Positions 1 through 5,967 of a stretch of DNA of 12,404 bases are shown piece after piece (position 1 is the first letter of the stretch; each line of letters starts with the position of its first letter). This stretch comes from Acidobacteriota bacterium (lineage in GTDB: Bacteria > Acidobacteriota > Blastocatellia > Pyrinomonadales > Pyrinomonadaceae), in assembly GCA_024640445.1 (NCBI GenBank), contig JAHEEZ010000098.1:1-12404 (forward strand), given 5' to 3'. A program made the translations under genes and the position numbers. The notes beneath the pieces were generated by a model that saw only the letters and a list, made by a program, of their open reading frames with translations, was not told where the DNA came from and ran no database searches.

Positions 1-614
1 GAGCCTTCGTATCTCGTGCCCAGCGTCTTCCGGTACCAGTCGGCAACTATGTCGATCCCGTCAGGATTCGCGGACGGGATCAGAAGAAGTATCGTGTTTT
101 CGAGGATCTGCTTAGTGGTCTCGTCGTTTGCTGTCGCAAGGTCGTAGGCGAGGAGCATGGACATCTGCGACGCGACGATCTCGGTCGAGTGGATCGAGCA
201 TGATATTGCGACCACCGCCTTCCCGTCTGCAATGGATACCTTCTTGCCCGACGGCGCCAGCGCGACCATTTCGCTGAACTTCCGAAGCGTTTCGAGGTTC
301 TTAATATTCTCTTCGGACGAAATGAACGCGACGATCTGAGACTTGCCGAGAGTGGTCTTTCCGATCTCCTGCACCTTCACGCGCCCGCTTGCGACATCAA
401 GTTTCGCAAAATAATCGGTGATTTGTTTCCAATCAGCAATCGTTCTATCATCGGTAGGCTGAAAACCCAGTACCGCCTTCGGCGACGGAACGTCCTGACC
501 GGCAGCGGCGGACGCGCCTCCGAAACACAAAGCCGCAAAAATGAACAGGCCCAAAACCAGGCCCTTGAAACGAGGCGCGGATGCCCTCGAAGTCGCTCTC
601 GAATGTCTGATCAT
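1..614 (-). CDS. Secreted M14-family zinc metallocarboxypeptidase, N-terminal part (runs off the left edge)
   Basis: Reading the minus strand from the ATG at 614-612 gives 204 codons open to the window edge. Residues 1-40 form a signal peptide: basic N-terminus (RHSRATSRASAPRFK), hydrophobic core LVLGLFIFAALCF, then an Ala-rich cleavage area. The mature part holds the M14 zinc-binding HxxE (SIHSTE, H142 and E145) and the M14 hallmark NPDG (183-186) after a hydrophobic strand (ILLLIPSA). M14 enzymes remove C-terminal residues, or cleave cell-wall-type peptides, using one zinc ion. The second zinc His and the catalytic Glu lie beyond the window, so activity cannot be judged. The product should be exported to the periplasm or outside the cell. 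The gene diverges from the PlsC-type gene and their 5' ends overlap by 12 bases. Substrate class is unknown. Confidence 0.88.
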   Translation of the reverse strand, partial: MIRHSRATSRASAPRFKGLVLGLFIFAALCFGGASAAAGQDVPSPKAVLGFQPTDDRTIADWKQITDYFAKLDVASGRVKVQEIGKTTLGKSQIVAFISSEENIKNLETLRKFSEMVALAPSGKKVSIADGKAVVAISCSIHSTEIVASQMSMLLAYDLATANDETTKQILENTILLLIPSANPDGIDIVADWYRKTLGTRYEG

Positions 615-1406
615 CTTCAAAAATTTTCCTTTGAGCTGAGTAATAACAGAAAGATCGCGATCCCTTTCGAAGAGTCTAACAAATCGCGTCTCACCGGAAA
701 ACTCAGGTATTGGTGGAGCTGGACGGTTGTCTGCGTGATGATCTTGTTCGTCGCGCCGCCTTTGATCATTTTCTACCGTTTCAAAAAGAACCGCGACAGG
801 TTCTTCAAATGGTGCGACTGGGGAGCGCGAATGTGGCTCCGGTCGTGCGGCGTGAAGGTTCACGTCACGGGACTTGAAAATCTCGAACCCGGACGTGATT
901 ACGTTTTTGTCTCGAATCACAGATCATATCTCGACACTGCTTCGCTTTATGTCTATGCCGGAAAAAGGATCGGTCTGGTCGCCAAGAAAGAACTCTTAAA
1001 GGTCCCTATATTTGGTTACGGAATGGGGATCGCTAATGTGTTCGCGATCGACCGGACGAATGCGGAGAAGGCGCGAAGGTCGATGGATCGCGCGCGGGAG
1101 TTGATAAAAAAGGGATTTTCGTTCGGCGTCTTTGCCGAGGGCACCCGTGCGATGCCCGGAGAACTTCTCCCATTCAAGAAAGGTGCGGTCCACCTGGCGC
1201 TCCAGACCGAGGCGCCGATGGCCCCGGTCGTCTTCAAGAACACGGACGAATTGATGGGCAAGAAGCGCGGAGTCGCTTATTCGGGAACGGTTGAGATGGT
1301 TATTCTCCCCACGATCGAGACAAGGGGTAAGAACGCGAAAGAAGACCTGATGCCGCTCTTGAACCAGGTCAGGGAAGCTGTCGGAAGGGAGTTGTTCTCA
1401 AAGTGA
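603..1406 (+). CDS. plsC: PlsC-type 1-acyl-sn-glycerol-3-phosphate acyltransferase (lysophosphatidate acyltransferase family)
   Basis: 267 aa from the ATG at 603. The family transfers an acyl chain from acyl-ACP or acyl-CoA to lysophosphatidate, giving phosphatidate for membrane lipid synthesis at the inner membrane. One N-terminal membrane segment is visible (about 40-58, WTVVCVMILFVAPPLIIF). The four acyltransferase blocks are present: NHRSYLD with catalytic H106 and D111 (NHx4D), VFAIDRTN (about 146-153), FAEGTR (177-182, usually FPEGTR, so Pro to Ala), and APMAPVV (204-210). The same frame stays open back to a TTG at 423, but that part is antisense to the carboxypeptidase's signal-peptide region and shows no family similarity, so I start at 603. 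No clear Shine-Dalgarno precedes it. Family membership is sure. The exact acyl acceptor is inferred, since some PlsC homologues act on other lysolipids or ornithine lipids. Confidence 0.88.
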   Translation: MSDHLQKFSFELSNNRKIAIPFEESNKSRLTGKLRYWWSWTVVCVMILFVAPPLIIFYRFKKNRDRFFKWCDWGARMWLRSCGVKVHVTGLENLEPGRDYVFVSNHRSYLDTASLYVYAGKRIGLVAKKELLKVPIFGYGMGIANVFAIDRTNAEKARRSMDRARELIKKGFSFGVFAEGTRAMPGELLPFKKGAVHLALQTEAPMAPVVFKNTDELMGKKRGVAYSGTVEMVILPTIETRGKNAKEDLMPLLNQVREAVGRELFSK

Positions 1407-1492
1407 GACTAACCACCCAGTCCACGGAGAACACAGGGAAAGCTTACACGAACAGTCGGACATTACGGCTAGCTCAAACCCGAGAGCGAATC

Positions 1493-1520
1493 CCATTAAC
1501 GATTCACCATTAACGATTCA
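1493..1520. repeat. 14-bp perfect tandem duplication covering a stop codon
   Basis: CCATTAACGATTCA occurs at 1493-1506 and again at 1507-1520 without a gap. The right-hand copy ends in TCA at 1518-1520, which is the TGA stop of the minus-strand gene. The left-hand copy lies in the convergent intergenic space after plsC. It looks like a recent slippage duplication. Confidence 0.9.
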
Positions 1521-2393
1521 TTTCCCTGGCGGAGGCGGCGGCGGAGGAACCTCTCCAGGTTTCAAAGGTTTCTTCTCTTCCTTTTTCGGCTGGTCCTTGT
1601 CCGTGGCGTCGCCCGGATCGTCAAGGATGATGACCTCGCTCCTGCCCTGTTTGTAGTCTTCGTACCGGACTCTCAGTCGCATCTTCACAACCTGGCCGTT
1701 ATCGAATACCAACTCGTCATTTGAAGCGGAATAAGCAGGGAACCAGTATTTGTTGTCAACGCTTGAGCGCCACGTTTCGACCACGGGAAACCTCTGTTTT
1801 CCCTCAGGAATTCCTTTGCCCTTCGATTTGACGAGCATAAAGTCCTGATCGTCCACCCATATCCTGCCCACAAAAAGCCTGAGCTTCGATTTGTCGGGAT
1901 TCGGGACAACTTTTGGCCGCACATCAAAGACGTGAAGGTTCAACTCGTCGATTCTTTGCTTGCCCATGTACGAAAATGAGTACATAGAAATATTCCGCGG
2001 ATCGAGCGCGAAAGGATTAATACCTCCCAGGTCGTCCAGATCTTCAGGGGTAACCGAGATCTCGGTAAGCGTCGCCATCGGGAAGTACGTGATCCTCTCG
2101 AACCTCTCCCCATCGGAGTTGAAGGTCATAAACGAATCGCGCCGGTATGTTCCTGTGATGTTGCCGCCGAGCCCGATGGTCTGGATCGTCGCACTTCGAT
2201 TGAAGACGTAATTTGTCAGCGCGTAGCGAAACTCCTCTTCGTTTGCGGTGAACTTCTTGATGATCTGGTCGATCTCGATCTGATTGATGTTGTTAGGGAC
2301 GATCGGTTCTTCCTGGCCGTAGATCATCGTCGAAGCAACTAGCAAAAGCGCGGCCGCTCCGAAGGATATGTATTTCCTTAAAATGTTTTTCAT
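1518..2393 (-). CDS. Secreted protein, outer-membrane lipoprotein-sorting (LolA-like) type, with Pro-rich tail
   Basis: 291 aa. Residues 1-27 are a signal peptide (KNILRK, then SFGAAALLLVASTMIYG) with a plausible cleavage at YGQ-EE and no lipobox Cys. The body is beta-rich. The segment GRIWVDDQDFMLVKSKGKG (176-194), followed by PVVETWRSSVDNKYWFPAY, resembles the strand-turn pattern of LolA/LppX-fold proteins often annotated as outer-membrane lipoprotein-sorting proteins in acidobacteria. The C-terminus is low complexity: charged and Lys-rich (264-279), then a run of seven prolines (283-289). The product should be periplasmic. A role in lipoprotein or lipid handling follows from the fold only and is uncertain. 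The gene lies downstream of mqnD in the same direction but beyond a terminator, so it is probably its own unit. It faces plsC convergently. Confidence 0.75.
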   Translation of the reverse strand: MKNILRKYISFGAAALLLVASTMIYGQEEPIVPNNINQIEIDQIIKKFTANEEEFRYALTNYVFNRSATIQTIGLGGNITGTYRRDSFMTFNSDGERFERITYFPMATLTEISVTPEDLDDLGGINPFALDPRNISMYSFSYMGKQRIDELNLHVFDVRPKVVPNPDKSKLRLFVGRIWVDDQDFMLVKSKGKGIPEGKQRFPVVETWRSSVDNKYWFPAYSASNDELVFDNGQVVKMRLRVRYEDYKQGRSEVIILDDPGDATDKDQPKKEEKKPLKPGEVPPPPPPPGK

Positions 2394-2460
2394 AGGCTTT
2401 CTAACGGTTCCATTGATGCGAGAGAAGCTTCAATAGTTTATCTGCCTGGAGCCAGATCGC

Positions 2461-2493
2461 AAAAAAGGCAGAGTGGCTCCTAGCCCTCCGCCT
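2461..2493 (-). terminator. Rho-independent terminator of the ubiX-methyltransferase-mqnD operon
   Basis: On the minus strand, AGGCGGAG (2493-2486) pairs with CTCTGCCT (2473-2466), 8 bp including one G.U. Inside it, GGCT pairs with AGCC around an AGG loop, leaving one bulged A. The stem is followed directly by TTTTT (2465-2461). It begins 27 bases after the mqnD stop codon. The stem, tight loop and U-tract make this a convincing intrinsic terminator. Confidence 0.85.
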
Positions 2494-2519
2494 CTAATGG
2501 ATCAAGACATGCCGGCGGA

Positions 2520-3377
2520 TCAGCCGACGAACTCGACATCGACGCGGTGCGGAATAATGCCGCGCTCAAAGCCTTTTTCGAGGAGCAGCCTGACGCCTTC
2601 ACGCGCGCGGTCGGTGTAATCAAGGGTAAGTTCGTTCACCCACATCGCGACAAAGCGGTCTGCGAGCTCTTGCGGCATGTCCCGCGCGAACTGCATCGCG
2701 TAGGCGAGCGCGTCCTCGCGGTTTTCCATCGAGTAAACGATCGAGCGTCGCAGATGCTTTGATACTTCGACCATCAGTTCCTCACCAAGCTCACGACGGA
2801 TCACATTGCCGCCCATAGGCAGGGGAAGCCCTGTTTCCTCGAACCACCATTCGCCGAGGTCGAGCACTTTGTCCAGGCCTTCCTGCTTGTAAAAGAGCTG
2901 ACCCTCGTGGATCAGGAGGCCGGCATCTACGCGGCCTTGCTGAACCGCGGCGATGATCTCATCGAAGGGTATGACCTCGTACTCAAAATTCGGATTGTAG
3001 ATCTTCAGGGCGAGGAACGCGCTGGTAAGTTCTCCTGGCACGCCGATCTTCATGCTGCCGATGTCTTCCGGTGTCCTGGTGTCCTTGGAAACCACAATCG
3101 GACCATACTTGTCGCCGATGCTCGCTCCATGCGGAAGCAGCGCGTACTTGTCGGATACATAAGCGTAAGCGTGAAAGCTTACCGCCGTAACGTCGAAAAC
3201 ACCGTTCTTGGCGTCTTCGTTGAGCGACTGAATGTCTTTCAGGGTATGCTCAAATTTGAGACCGTCTGTCTCGAGCTTATTTGTCGCAAGTCCATAAAAC
3301 ATGAACGCGTCGTCCGAATCGGGTGAGTGGGCGACCGTGATGGTGCGGGGCTCTTGTTGTTCCACAGCTGTTTCCAT
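2520..3377 (-). CDS. mqnD: 1,4-dihydroxy-6-naphthoate synthase, MqnD (futalosine menaquinone pathway)
   Basis: 285 aa, typical length for MqnD. The enzyme converts cyclic dehypoxanthine futalosine to 1,4-dihydroxy-6-naphthoate, in the futalosine route to menaquinone in the cytosol. Visible features are the N-terminal SPDSDDAFMF (18-27, compare SPCPNDTFIF in relatives), a periplasmic-binding-protein-like two-lobe layout, and LLIHEGQLFY (154-163), whose H157 matches the His proposed as catalytic base in Thermus MqnD. LPMGGNVIRRELG (186-198) is also typical. MqnA is the nearest paralogue, but the IHEGQ and GGNVIRR segments favour MqnD. No signal peptide is present, which argues against a transporter-binding protein. 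It is the last gene of a three-gene operon, 5 nt after the methyltransferase stop, and has no clear Shine-Dalgarno, so translational coupling is likely. Confidence 0.88.
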   Translation of the reverse strand: METAVEQQEPRTITVAHSPDSDDAFMFYGLATNKLETDGLKFEHTLKDIQSLNEDAKNGVFDVTAVSFHAYAYVSDKYALLPHGASIGDKYGPIVVSKDTRTPEDIGSMKIGVPGELTSAFLALKIYNPNFEYEVIPFDEIIAAVQQGRVDAGLLIHEGQLFYKQEGLDKVLDLGEWWFEETGLPLPMGGNVIRRELGEELMVEVSKHLRRSIVYSMENREDALAYAMQFARDMPQELADRFVAMWVNELTLDYTDRAREGVRLLLEKGFERGIIPHRVDVEFVG

Positions 3378-3382
3378 AAGTT

Positions 3383-4135
3383 CTAAAATTGCGCAAAGAA
3401 CACGTTCGTGTCGTACAAAACCTGTATTCTACCGTTTTCCTCGTGTTCTGCAAATATCTCCTCAAGCTTTTCGATCATCGGTCGAAATGCAGGATGACCT
3501 TCCGCCGGCGTGTATGAGGAAGACCGTAGTCTGCCTGTAATTCCTTCAAGATCAAATACTTGCCGATTAGGGAACGAGGCCTCTTCAAACTTGTGCCCGA
3601 AGATCTCCGAAAGCTGCTCGACGGTTAGATTGTCGTGTCGCACCGCCTGATAATCAGTGCCGAAATCGATCAGAAGGCGCTCGTAAGCTTTCAGGAAAGG
3701 CGTCGCATCAAGCCTGCGTTCGTTCCAGATCAGCGCGACGTGGCCTCCGGGCTTAAGGATCCTGCGAAACTCATCCACGGCTGCCTTTTCACTGAACCAA
3801 TGAAACGCCTGACCTGCGACAACGATGTCAATTGAGTCCGTCGCCAGCCCAGTTTCCTGCGCAGTTCCATCGACCGGAGTGAAATTTCGATTCCCGGCAA
3901 ATGCGTTCGCCGCGGCTGCGCGCATTGGCTCGTTTGGTTCTACTCCGAGTACGGAGCAGCCGAATTCCAAGAAAAGTTCAGATGAATTTCCCGGACCGCA
4001 TCCTATGTCCGCAACGACCGATCCCGCGTGCAGTCCCATACGGTCTTTGAAAAGATCGAGAATCCCGGGCGGATAGCCCGGTCGATACTTCACATAATTT
4101 GAAACCCGGTCCGAAAACCGTTCAGCCGTCTTCAT
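3383..4135 (-). CDS. Class I SAM-dependent methyltransferase (type 11 fold)
   Basis: 250 aa from the ATG at 4135. The frame extends to 4315, but the extra 60 residues lie inside ubiX in another frame and look like nothing; AGGTGAAG just before ATG 4135 supports the shorter form. Motif I is VADIGCGPGN (41-50), the acidic residue ending strand 2 is E66 (GVEPNEP), motif III-like IVVAGQAFHWF lies at 104-114, and the post-motif FRRILKPGGHVALIW at 123-137. The N-terminal FSDRVSNYVKYRPGYP and the GQAFHWF segment are typical of a broad family of small-molecule methyltransferases, not of UbiE/MenG. It overlaps the end of ubiX by 14 bases and precedes mqnD by 5 nt. Context suggests a quinone-related substrate, but the family alone does not prove this. 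Confidence 0.85.
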   Translation of the reverse strand: MKTAERFSDRVSNYVKYRPGYPPGILDLFKDRMGLHAGSVVADIGCGPGNSSELFLEFGCSVLGVEPNEPMRAAAANAFAGNRNFTPVDGTAQETGLATDSIDIVVAGQAFHWFSEKAAVDEFRRILKPGGHVALIWNERRLDATPFLKAYERLLIDFGTDYQAVRHDNLTVEQLSEIFGHKFEEASFPNRQVFDLEGITGRLRSSSYTPAEGHPAFRPMIEKLEEIFAEHEENGRIQVLYDTNVFFAQF

Positions 4136-4748
4136 CTTCACCTGCTTCCTCGCCGGTCCATTGCGTCTTTTTTGAATGGGGGAGGTCAAATTGGTCCAGA
4201 ATTCTGTAACAAAGGTGGTCCACCAGGTCCTCGACGCTTTGCGGCCGGTGATAAAAGCCTGGGGCAGCCGGAAGTATCCTCGCACCAGCATTTGACAGCC
4301 TGAGGAGATTTTCAAGATGTATCGTGCTCAAAGGGGTTTCACGGGGTACGATCACAAGTTTACGGCCTTCCTTCAGCGTCACGTCGGCGGCTCGGTGGAT
4401 CAGGTTCGTGCCGGCCCCTGACGCGATCGCTCCGACAGTACCCATCGAACAGGGGACGATGATCATTCCCGCCTGTTTGTATGATCCGGACGATGGCCTT
4501 GCCGCGAAATTGTCGAGCCGCCAGAACCTTATGATCTTTGAACTTGGCTCCAGGCCGAGCCATTTGTTTATTGCCGCCCGGTCCGCATTCTTCAGATTCA
4601 CCCCAAGTTCGACCTGGGCGACGGTCGGAACGACGCCGGACATTATCAGATTGATCGTTTCCACCTTGCCTGACTCGATGAGGAGTTTCAGCGTCCGGTA
4701 GCCGTAGATCGTTCCCGATGCACCTGTAATTGCGACAGTTAGGTCCAT
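4122..4748 (-). CDS. ubiX: UbiX-family flavin prenyltransferase
   Basis: 208 aa. UbiX joins a dimethylallyl group to reduced FMN to make prenylated FMN, the cofactor of UbiD-type decarboxylases. The FMN-binding GASGTIYG lies at 9-16, PCSMGTVGAIASG at 99-111, NLIHRAADVTLKEGRKLVIVP at 115-135 followed by RETPL (136-140), and the C-terminal PAAPGFYHRP at 160-169. These blocks are diagnostic. One small deviation is Thr114 where relatives usually have Asp (DNLxxRAADV). The C-terminus carries a short acidic tail (GEEAGEDEDG) encoded partly by the 14-base overlap with the methyltransferase. In futalosine-pathway organisms, UbiX/UbiD-like partners decarboxylate the prenylated naphthoate, so linkage to mqnD points to menaquinone synthesis. 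No UbiD or UbiA homologue is in the window. First gene of the operon; no obvious Shine-Dalgarno. Confidence 0.92.
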   Translation of the reverse strand: MDLTVAITGASGTIYGYRTLKLLIESGKVETINLIMSGVVPTVAQVELGVNLKNADRAAINKWLGLEPSSKIIRFWRLDNFAARPSSGSYKQAGMIIVPCSMGTVGAIASGAGTNLIHRAADVTLKEGRKLVIVPRETPLSTIHLENLLRLSNAGARILPAAPGFYHRPQSVEDLVDHLCYRILDQFDLPHSKKTQWTGEEAGEDEDG

Positions 4749-4800
4749 ATTGCGGTTGAATGGTGAAAAACCACTTTAGCATTTCGAAGATACGTTGCGC

Positions 4801-4829
4801 CAACCGGCCGAAATCTCCGAAGCCGGTTG
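4801..4829. repeat. Inverted repeat, 8-bp perfect stem
   Basis: CAACCGGC (4801-4808) and GCCGGTTG (4822-4829) are exact reverse complements around a 13-nt loop. The element lies 53 bases upstream of the ubiX start. With no U-tract next to it, it could be an operator or a leader hairpin. Confidence 0.5.
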
Positions 4830-4856
4830 TCGCTCGCCTGCTAATCACATTCGTTC

Positions 4857-4921
4857 AGGCTGATCGGTCAGATTCTCCCAATCTGACTGATTCCGACCGC
4901 AGCTTCTTGCTGGAAGAGCCT
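4857..4921. other. Possible three-helix structured element
   Basis: ATCGGTCAGATT (4863-4874) pairs with AATCTGACTGAT (4880-4891) over 12 bp with one G.T, around a CTCCC loop. Next to it, CAGC (4900-4903) pairs with GCTG (4909-4912). AGGCT (4857-4861) can pair with AGCCT (4917-4921) to close both into a three-way junction. The first hairpin is strong; the closing helix is only 5 bp and is uncertain. Strand unknown. Confidence 0.4.
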
Positions 4922-4947
4922 CCTTAGATGCTGGTAACATGCTGTAT

Positions 4948-5040
4948 ATGAACGATTTAACGAAGCCTCAGCTTTTTGGCATCTGGATTGCCCTAGTAAT
5001 CAGCGTTGTTGCTCATATACGAGTAAGGACACGGAGATAA
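4948..5040 (+). CDS. Possible 30-residue single-pass membrane peptide (speculative)
   Basis: ATG at 4948 to TAA at 5038-5040. The predicted peptide has a short polar start (MNDLTKPQ), a hydrophobic run (LFGIWIALVISVVAH), then a basic end (IRVRTRR), which would suit one inward-anchored membrane helix. No good Shine-Dalgarno precedes it. A second, 10-codon frame begins in the overlap TAATG at 5040 after a GGAG at 5033-5036. Chance is a real possibility at this length. Confidence 0.2.
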   Translation: MNDLTKPQLFGIWIALVISVVAHIRVRTRR

Positions 5041-5056
5041 TGAACGCTCGAACTGT

Positions 5057-5128
5057 TGCGGAAAACAATTAAACGTGGGACCCTGGCGGCTTTTGCCGAA
5101 CGGGCCCCACGGGAGGTTGTTTTCCGCA
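5057..5128 (+). ncRNA. Long multi-tier stem-loop, candidate structured RNA (strand and class unknown)
   Basis: TGCGGAAAACAA (5057-5068) pairs perfectly with TTGTTTTCCGCA (5117-5128), 12 bp. After a 5x5 internal loop, CGTGGGACCC (5074-5083) pairs with GGGCCCCACG (5102-5111), 9 of 10 bp. An apical CGGC-TTTT-GCCG lies at 5087-5098. In total about 25 bp fold within 72 nt. GTGGGA (5075-5080) could instead pair with TCCCAC (5130-5135) and GGGAG (5111-5115) with CTCCC (5129-5133), so competing folds exist. The plus strand is listed only because larB lies downstream. I do not recognise an RNA family. Confidence 0.45.
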
Positions 5129-5173
5129 CTCCCACTCCAGGCTGCACTTCTTCTCACGTTTCCTTCAATCCAT

Positions 5174-5202
5174 TTTGTATCCGCGGACTTCCCGATTAGA
5201 AT
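5174..5202 (+). promoter_or_regulatory. Putative larB promoter giving a near-leaderless transcript
   Basis: TAGAAT at 5197-5202 matches TATAAT at five of six positions. A weak -35 (TTGTAT 5175-5180, 16-base spacer) lies upstream. Transcription would begin at about 5209, on or next to the larB ATG, which fits the lack of a Shine-Dalgarno there. Confidence 0.4.
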
Positions 5203-5208
5203 ACGCGA

Positions 5209-5964
5209 ATGAATCGGGCTGAGATCGAAAGGATACTTGCGGAGCATTCTGCCGGAGATATATCCGCGGGAGATGCCGCGGACGCCATCGCGAACCTGTC
5301 CTATGAGGACATCGGGTACGCGAAGGTCGATCACGCGCGGGCTCACCGTCAGGGATTTCCTGAGGTGATCTTTGGTCAGGGAAAGGATCCCGATCAGATC
5401 GCGGGCATCTTCGAAAAACTGGTGGAACGTGCGCCGAATGTGCTTGTTACGCGGACCACGCCCGAAGTTTTCGGCGTTCTCAGGAATATCTGCACGGACG
5501 CGGAGTGGCACGGTTCCGCGAAGATGGTCCGTGTTCTTCGGGAAACCGAAGACCTTGGCCAGGCCGAGATCGCTGTCGTAACCGCCGGGACAAGTGACGT
5601 GCCGGTTGCCGAAGAAGCGGCCCTTACAGCAGAGGCTATGGGAAACCGTGTCGTGAGGATATGGGATGTCGGAGTTGCGGGCATACATCGTGTGCTTTCA
5701 GAAAGACATCTGCTCCAAGGCGCAAGGGTCGTCGTCGTGGCCGCGGGAATGGAGGGTGCGCTGCCTTCGGTGGTCGGGGGACTCGTTTCCGTTCCGGTAG
5801 TCGCGGTTCCCACAAGCATCGGCTACGGAGCCTCTTTCGAGGGCGTCGCTGCTTTGCTTGGAATGTTGAACTCATGCGCATCCAACGTTGTGACCGTAAA
5901 TATCGACAACGGTTTCGGCGCCGGTTTCGCGGCCGCCCTGATAAACCGAAAATGGAAGGAATAG
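5209..5964 (+). CDS. larB: Nickel-pincer cofactor biosynthesis protein LarB (pyridinium carboxylase/hydrolase)
   Basis: 251 aa, family-typical length. LarB carboxylates the pyridinium ring of nicotinic acid adenine dinucleotide and releases AMP, making the precursor of the nickel-pincer nucleotide used by lactate racemase (LarA) and relatives. The N-terminal helical part contains DHARAHRQGFPEVIFGQGK (41-59). The PurE-like domain holds VTAGTSDVPVAEEA (124-137), VVAAGMEGALPSVVGGLVSV (176-195), PTSIGYGASF (201-210) and LNSCASNVVTVNIDNGFGAG (220-239). C223 is the position I expect for the Cys that forms the covalent pyridinium adduct. All key blocks are intact. No larA, larC or larE is in the window. 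It is followed after 3 nt by the hydrolase gene, so they are probably co-transcribed. Confidence 0.95.
   Translation: MNRAEIERILAEHSAGDISAGDAADAIANLSYEDIGYAKVDHARAHRQGFPEVIFGQGKDPDQIAGIFEKLVERAPNVLVTRTTPEVFGVLRNICTDAEWHGSAKMVRVLRETEDLGQAEIAVVTAGTSDVPVAEEAALTAEAMGNRVVRIWDVGVAGIHRVLSERHLLQGARVVVVAAGMEGALPSVVGGLVSVPVVAVPTSIGYGASFEGVAALLGMLNSCASNVVTVNIDNGFGAGFAAALINRKWKE
5954..5960 (+). promoter_or_regulatory. Strong Shine-Dalgarno selecting a TTG start
   Basis: GGAAGGA at 5954-5960 lies 7 bases before the TTG at 5968, inside the last codons of larB. This clear site supports TTG 5968 as the start of the hydrolase. Confidence 0.75.
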
Positions 5965-5967
5965 ACC

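Larger units (their letters stand above)
4749..5208. other. Gene-poor intergenic region between divergent ubiX and larB, rich in stem-loops
   Basis: 460 bases separate the two divergent starts. I find no full-length gene. The stretch contains a short hairpin (4801-4829), a possible three-helix fold (4857-4921), two possible tiny ORFs (4948-5040 and 5040-5072) and a long multi-tier stem-loop (5057-5128). A -10-like element lies directly before larB. Both ubiX and larB promoters must lie here or close by. Confidence 0.7.

Noticed and set aside
423..602. Upstream extension of the PlsC frame to a TTG at 423
   Set aside because: It is antisense to the carboxypeptidase signal-peptide region, is rich in Arg and Ser, and shows no PlsC-like features.
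1407..1492. Terminator between convergent plsC and the secreted-protein gene
   Set aside because: No stem with a U-tract was found in this stretch.
4136..4315. 60-residue upstream extension of the methyltransferase
   Set aside because: It lies inside ubiX in another frame; the fold begins normally at ATG 4135, which has its own AGGTG-like site.
4360..4848. 162-codon minus-strand frame overlapping ubiX
   Set aside because: Out-of-frame shadow of the clear ubiX gene, dominated by Arg and Gly.
5057..5128. Assignment of the stem-loop as an NAD+-I riboswitch, 6S or SRP RNA
   Set aside because: An ACAACC stretch on the minus strand recalls NAD+-I, but the rest of the fold does not fit. It is too short for 6S and lacks the SRP apical sequence.
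4993..5688. 231-codon minus-strand frame across the larB start region
   Set aside because: It is a shadow of larB and of the stem-loop region, with no domain-like features and Arg/His-rich composition typical of an antisense frame.
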